From: Alphaproteobacteria bacterium
GTDB taxonomy: Bacteria > Pseudomonadota > Alphaproteobacteria > Rickettsiales > Rickettsiaceae
Direction of reading: 5' to 3'
Assembly: GCA_030430995.1 (NCBI GenBank)
Contig: JAUIKA010000044.1
Location: 1-8,266 of the forward strand
Length of the DNA: 8,266 nucleotides
Made by a program: the position numbers and the translations under genes. The notes beneath the pieces were generated by a model, which was not told the DNA's origin, made no database searches, and saw only the letters and a program-made list of their open reading frames with translations. Every line of letters starts with the position of its first letter. Within the stretch, counting starts at the first letter, position 1. Below are positions 6,487-8,266 of this stretch, one piece after another.

Positions 6487-6496
6487 ATTTTCATAA

Positions 6497-6525
6497 AATA
6501 TACATAAAAACCTGTATTACTGCAA
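6497..6525 (-). promoter_or_regulatory. Promoter for tRNA-Ile
   Basis: On the minus strand TTGCAG (6525-6520) and TATATT (6502-6497) are separated by exactly 17 nt, and the -10 box ends 10 nt before the first tRNA base. It is arranged back-to-back with the rpmH promoter, with about 37 nt between the two -35 boxes. Confidence 0.65.
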
Positions 6526-6562
6526 GTGATTTCTCTTTTTCTGTTTAAAAACTTAAAAGCAT

Positions 6563-6591
6563 TTGACTAATAAAGCCGCTGTGAATATAAT
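6563..6591 (+). promoter_or_regulatory. Strong sigma-70-type promoter for rpmH-rnpA
   Basis: TTGACT (6563-6568) and a perfect TATAAT (6586-6591) are separated by 17 nt, an almost ideal housekeeping promoter. Transcription would start near 6598, leaving about 25 nt before the rpmH ATG. This fits a highly expressed ribosomal protein gene. Confidence 0.85.
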
Positions 6592-6622
6592 GCCACTGAG
6601 CGAGTAGTAAAAAATTACAATT

Positions 6623-6757
6623 ATGAAAAGAACATTTCAACCAAGCAACCTTGTAAGGAAAAGAAGGCACGGATTCAGAAGCAGAATGGCAACAGTAGGT
6701 GGAAGGGCTGTTATCAACAGAAGAAGAGCAAAGGGAAGAAAGGTGCTTTCTGCGTAG
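6623..6757 (+). CDS. rpmH: 50S ribosomal protein L34
   Basis: This 44-residue, very basic protein is of the standard L34 length. It starts [19 protein letters not shown] and continues with [10 protein letters not shown] and a final basic block [12 protein letters not shown], all diagnostic for L34 of the large ribosomal subunit. It is followed by rnpA, the conserved rpmH-rnpA order near the origin in many bacteria. A near-consensus promoter precedes it; the ribosome binding site is weak (GAGTAG about 15 nt upstream). Its 3' part is also read in another frame if rnpA starts at the GTG at 6699. Confidence 0.98.
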   Translation: MKRTFQPSNLVRKRRHGFRSRMATVGGRAVINRRRAKGRKVLSA

Positions 6758-7100
6758 TAAGCACCCCTTATATTCTTTAAAGAAAAAAAAAGATTTTAGC
6801 AAGTTACTCAGATCTAAAAATTCTTTTAAATTCGGGGCTTATAAGATTAAATATGTTAATAAAAAAGAATTAGAACTCCCTGAAGATAAGATATGTGTTG
6901 CATTCAGACTCTCCAGAAAAACTGGCAAGTCTCATGAAAGGAACCTTCTAAAACGCAGGTTAAAGCATATATTCCTCAGCGCAAAAAGCCCATTAGATTA
7001 CGCCTGCTTATTCATAGGCTACAAAGGCGTTATGGACTTGCCATTTAAGCAGCTAAAACAAGATATTGAAAATAGAATCAATTGTCTTAAACCTTCTTAG
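6699..7100 (+). CDS. rnpA: Ribonuclease P protein component
   Basis: RnpA binds the catalytic RNase P RNA and helps it remove 5' leaders from pre-tRNAs. The family N-terminal block is [13 protein letters not shown] (residues 27-39), and the RNR signature is [15 protein letters not shown] (78-92), preceded by [11 protein letters not shown] (67-77). The start is uncertain. The only standard start codon in frame is GTG at 6699, which overlaps rpmH by 59 nt and adds 17 residues ([17 protein letters not shown]) not typical of the family. CTG at 6750, six nt after AAGG, gives 116 residues, the usual RnpA length, and overlaps rpmH by only 8 nt. No ATG exists before the conserved region. I give the longer frame and consider CTG at least as likely. 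The 3' end overlaps the convergent holin gene by 14 nt. Confidence 0.93.
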   Translation: MEGLLSTEEEQREERCFLRSKHPLYSLKKKKDFSKLLRSKNSFKFGAYKIKYVNKKELELPEDKICVAFRLSRKTGKSHERNLLKRRLKHIFLSAKSPLDYACLFIGYKGVMDLPFKQLKQDIENRINCLKPS

Positions 7101-7506
7101 GCAGCTTTGCGAAAGTTCTTTGTCCAAAATAAAAACAAATCACCCCTGCAAATACAGCTTGGTCATCAGAATTCCATATAACATCAAGATATTGCACCAA
7201 AGGCGCAGCACCAGATACAGCTTTATATTGCATTACCTTTGACACGGAATATAAAAAGAAGAAGCTATATGCAAGCATCGGCCTCACTGTACCATTCAAA
7301 CCATCCACCCAAGCAACTCCTGAATTTTGCGTCTTAACAGATGCAGGCGGTGGGTTATATAAGCTATGCGGAGCCTGGACCTGCTCTGGGTCCATCTGAA
7401 GAATCTTTAACATATGCCTCTTATCTGACCTATCATTGAAAATTTTTAATACCTCGGGCACTATAGAGCTTAAAAAGCCTATAAGACTTGCAAATAATGT
7501 TATCAT
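7087..7506 (-). CDS. Gene-transfer-agent-type 3TM holin family protein
   Basis: This 139-residue membrane protein has three hydrophobic segments: about 1-22 (start of helix MITLFASLIGFLSSIVPEVL), 76-92 (MLAYSFFFLYSVSK) and 114-128 (DQAVFAGVICFYFGQR). A Pro-rich polar stretch lies between the first two. The pattern VRPMLAY (74-80), then W-(N)-SDD, then FYFGQR (125-130) is that of the alphaproteobacterial three-TM holin family named after gene-transfer-agent release. Such proteins are thought to open the inner membrane for release of phage-like particles. No other phage or GTA gene is visible nearby, so a present-day holin role is unproven. It follows lolA on the same strand after 35 nt and may be co-transcribed with it. 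It converges on rnpA with a 14-nt overlap. Confidence 0.75.
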   Translation of the reverse strand: MITLFASLIGFLSSIVPEVLKIFNDRSDKRHMLKILQMDPEQVQAPHSLYNPPPASVKTQNSGVAWVDGLNGTVRPMLAYSFFFLYSVSKVMQYKAVSGAAPLVQYLDVIWNSDDQAVFAGVICFYFGQRTFAKLPKKV

Positions 7507-7511
7507 GAATA

Positions 7512-7532
7512 ATATAAATAGTTAATTTATAT
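7512..7532. other. Perfect AT-only inverted repeat between lolA and the holin gene
   Basis: ATATAAAT (7512-7519) and ATTTATAT (7525-7532) form an 8-bp perfect dyad with a 5-nt loop in the 35-nt gap. It has no G-C pairs and no T-run, so it is a poor terminator. It could be an operator-like site or chance. Confidence 0.3.
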
Positions 7533-7541
7533 CTATTCTAA

Positions 7542-8087
7542 TCAGAAATACATTTTACGCTTAGGGGCACCAAAGATTTCAGGGTCTTTTATTATAAATA
7601 AACTATCTGGAATGCTTTCCAGATGCCTTTCTTTGATAAACCTTATATGCAAGGGCTCCGGGTGATATATGCTAAGTTCAATAATACTAAATGGTGCCTT
7701 CTTCATATGCATTAGGAAATCATCATTATATGCATATATATCGTTCCCCTCCTCCTTAACCTTGCAGCCAGCTAATAGCTTTTCAGGACGCAGAAAAAAT
7801 TGATATATATTTGAATTATTAGATTCAATCCTAGAAATTTGCTCCATATCAAAGTCATATATAGATAAATATTTCTTTCCTAAAGTTATTACAAATGGAG
7901 AAGGAGGATGGTAAGTTATCTTCATATTTGATGGACGCTTTATAACAATCTCACCCATAGCAGACTCACCCTGCTCAAATAATATAGCTACATTGTTTTT
8001 CTCCTTTATTTTACTTATTATATATTCGCTCACATTTGCGTAGGTAAAAAATGGAATAATTAAAAAAAATATGATATATTTACTCAT
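7542..8087 (-). CDS. lolA: Outer-membrane lipoprotein carrier protein LolA family
   Basis: This 181-residue protein begins with a clear signal peptide: MSK, a hydrophobic core IIFFLIIPFF, then TYA with likely cleavage after residue 17. It is therefore exported to the periplasm. LolA accepts lipoproteins from LolCDE and passes them to the outer membrane. The family core is visible as GEIVIKRPSNMKITYHPPSP (45-64), followed by FVITLGKKYLSIYDFDMEQIS (in 65-85). These match the alphaproteobacterial G-i-i-RP-kmr-Y-pPsP pattern and the DG-iYD-dl-Q segment. Length is slightly short for the family. The ATG at 8087 is fixed by the signal peptide. The gene is divergent from a YihY-type gene with only 36 nt between them. 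Confidence 0.85.
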   Translation of the reverse strand: MSKYIIFFLIIPFFTYANVSEYIISKIKEKNNVAILFEQGESAMGEIVIKRPSNMKITYHPPSPFVITLGKKYLSIYDFDMEQISRIESNNSNIYQFFLRPEKLLAGCKVKEEGNDIYAYNDDFLMHMKKAPFSIIELSIYHPEPLHIRFIKERHLESIPDSLFIIKDPEIFGAPKRKMYF

Positions 8088-8123
8088 GACAATTATAAAT
8101 AATAAACCATTCTAAAAGACTTT

Positions 8124-8266
8124 GTGAAAAGAGCCAAGAGAATATTATCTCTTTTATATAAAGCAGGGGAAAATTTAGTCTATAATGATGGGATAGAGCA
8201 CGCTGGATATATGGCATTTATGCTTCTACTAGGGCTGTTTCCATTTATAGTAACATTCCTTGCGAT
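8124..8266 (+). CDS. YihY/BrkB-family inner-membrane protein, N-terminal part (cut by window edge)
   Basis: From a GTG at 8124 the frame is open to the window end, giving 47 residues. It starts VKRAKRILSLLYKAGENLVY, then NDGIEHAGYMAFMLLLGLFP and FIVTFLA. The D-G-ieHAGYmAf-lLLslFPF pattern with the onset of the first membrane helix is typical of the YihY/virulence factor BrkB family, polytopic inner-membrane proteins of uncertain function once annotated as RNase BN. The basic N-terminus before the helix fits the inside-positive rule. The GTG is preceded by TAAAAG about 7 nt upstream; no ATG precedes the conserved part. It is divergent from lolA. Confidence 0.85.
   Translation, partial: MKRAKRILSLLYKAGENLVYNDGIEHAGYMAFMLLLGLFPFIVTFLA

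Noticed and set aside
8088..8123. TATAAT-like box on the minus strand in the 36-nt lolA/yihY gap
   Set aside because: It lies only about 5 nt from the lolA ATG and has no convincing -35 partner, so I did not call a promoter.

Overview
The window is strongly AT-rich, with short intergenic gaps and small gene clusters on both strands. It encodes a mevalonate pathway, flagellar hook-cap and chaperone-like proteins, a LolA lipoprotein carrier, a gene-transfer-agent-type holin, and an isolated tRNA-Ile (GAT) outside any rRNA operon. Together these suggest a reduced, host-associated alphaproteobacterium, possibly a flagellated Rickettsiales relative of the Midichloriaceae type. That placement is inferred from gene content and composition; no phylogenetic marker was compared.

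Left part, plus strand (1-3414). A mevalonate cluster comes first: the C-terminal end of HMG-CoA synthase (mvaS), class II HMG-CoA reductase (mvaA), and a GHMP kinase of the mevalonate-kinase type. The gaps are 3 nt and an 11-nt overlap, so it reads as one operon making mevalonate from acetoacetyl-CoA and acetyl-CoA and probably phosphorylating it for isoprenoid synthesis. After 48 nt come thioredoxin (trxA) and a MurU-type nucleotidyltransferase, joined by a 4-nt ATGA overlap.

Middle (3415-4301). About 890 nt lack a convincing gene. They hold two copies of a 43-nt direct repeat (40/43 identical) on either side of a set of nested inverted repeats that could fold as RNA. This is the least explained part of the window.

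Right-middle, minus strand (4302-6486). Read in gene order, tRNA-Ile (GAT) is followed by a FliD-like hook-cap protein and a FliS-like small helical protein. tRNA-Ile and fliD each have their own near-consensus sigma-70-type promoter with a 17-nt spacer.

Right part (6487-8266). A strong promoter drives rpmH (ribosomal protein L34) and rnpA (RNase P protein). The start of rnpA is unusual: no ATG is available, and the frame either overlaps rpmH or begins at CTG. rnpA converges with, and overlaps by 14 nt, a three-TM holin gene that follows lolA on the minus strand. At the right edge, divergent from lolA, is the start of a YihY/BrkB-family membrane protein.

I found no complete novel system. The points most worth following up are the mevalonate operon in this type of genome, the divergent Met-tailed FliD with its FliS-like partner, the rpmH/rnpA overlap, the stand-alone GTA-type holin, and the repeat/hairpin island.
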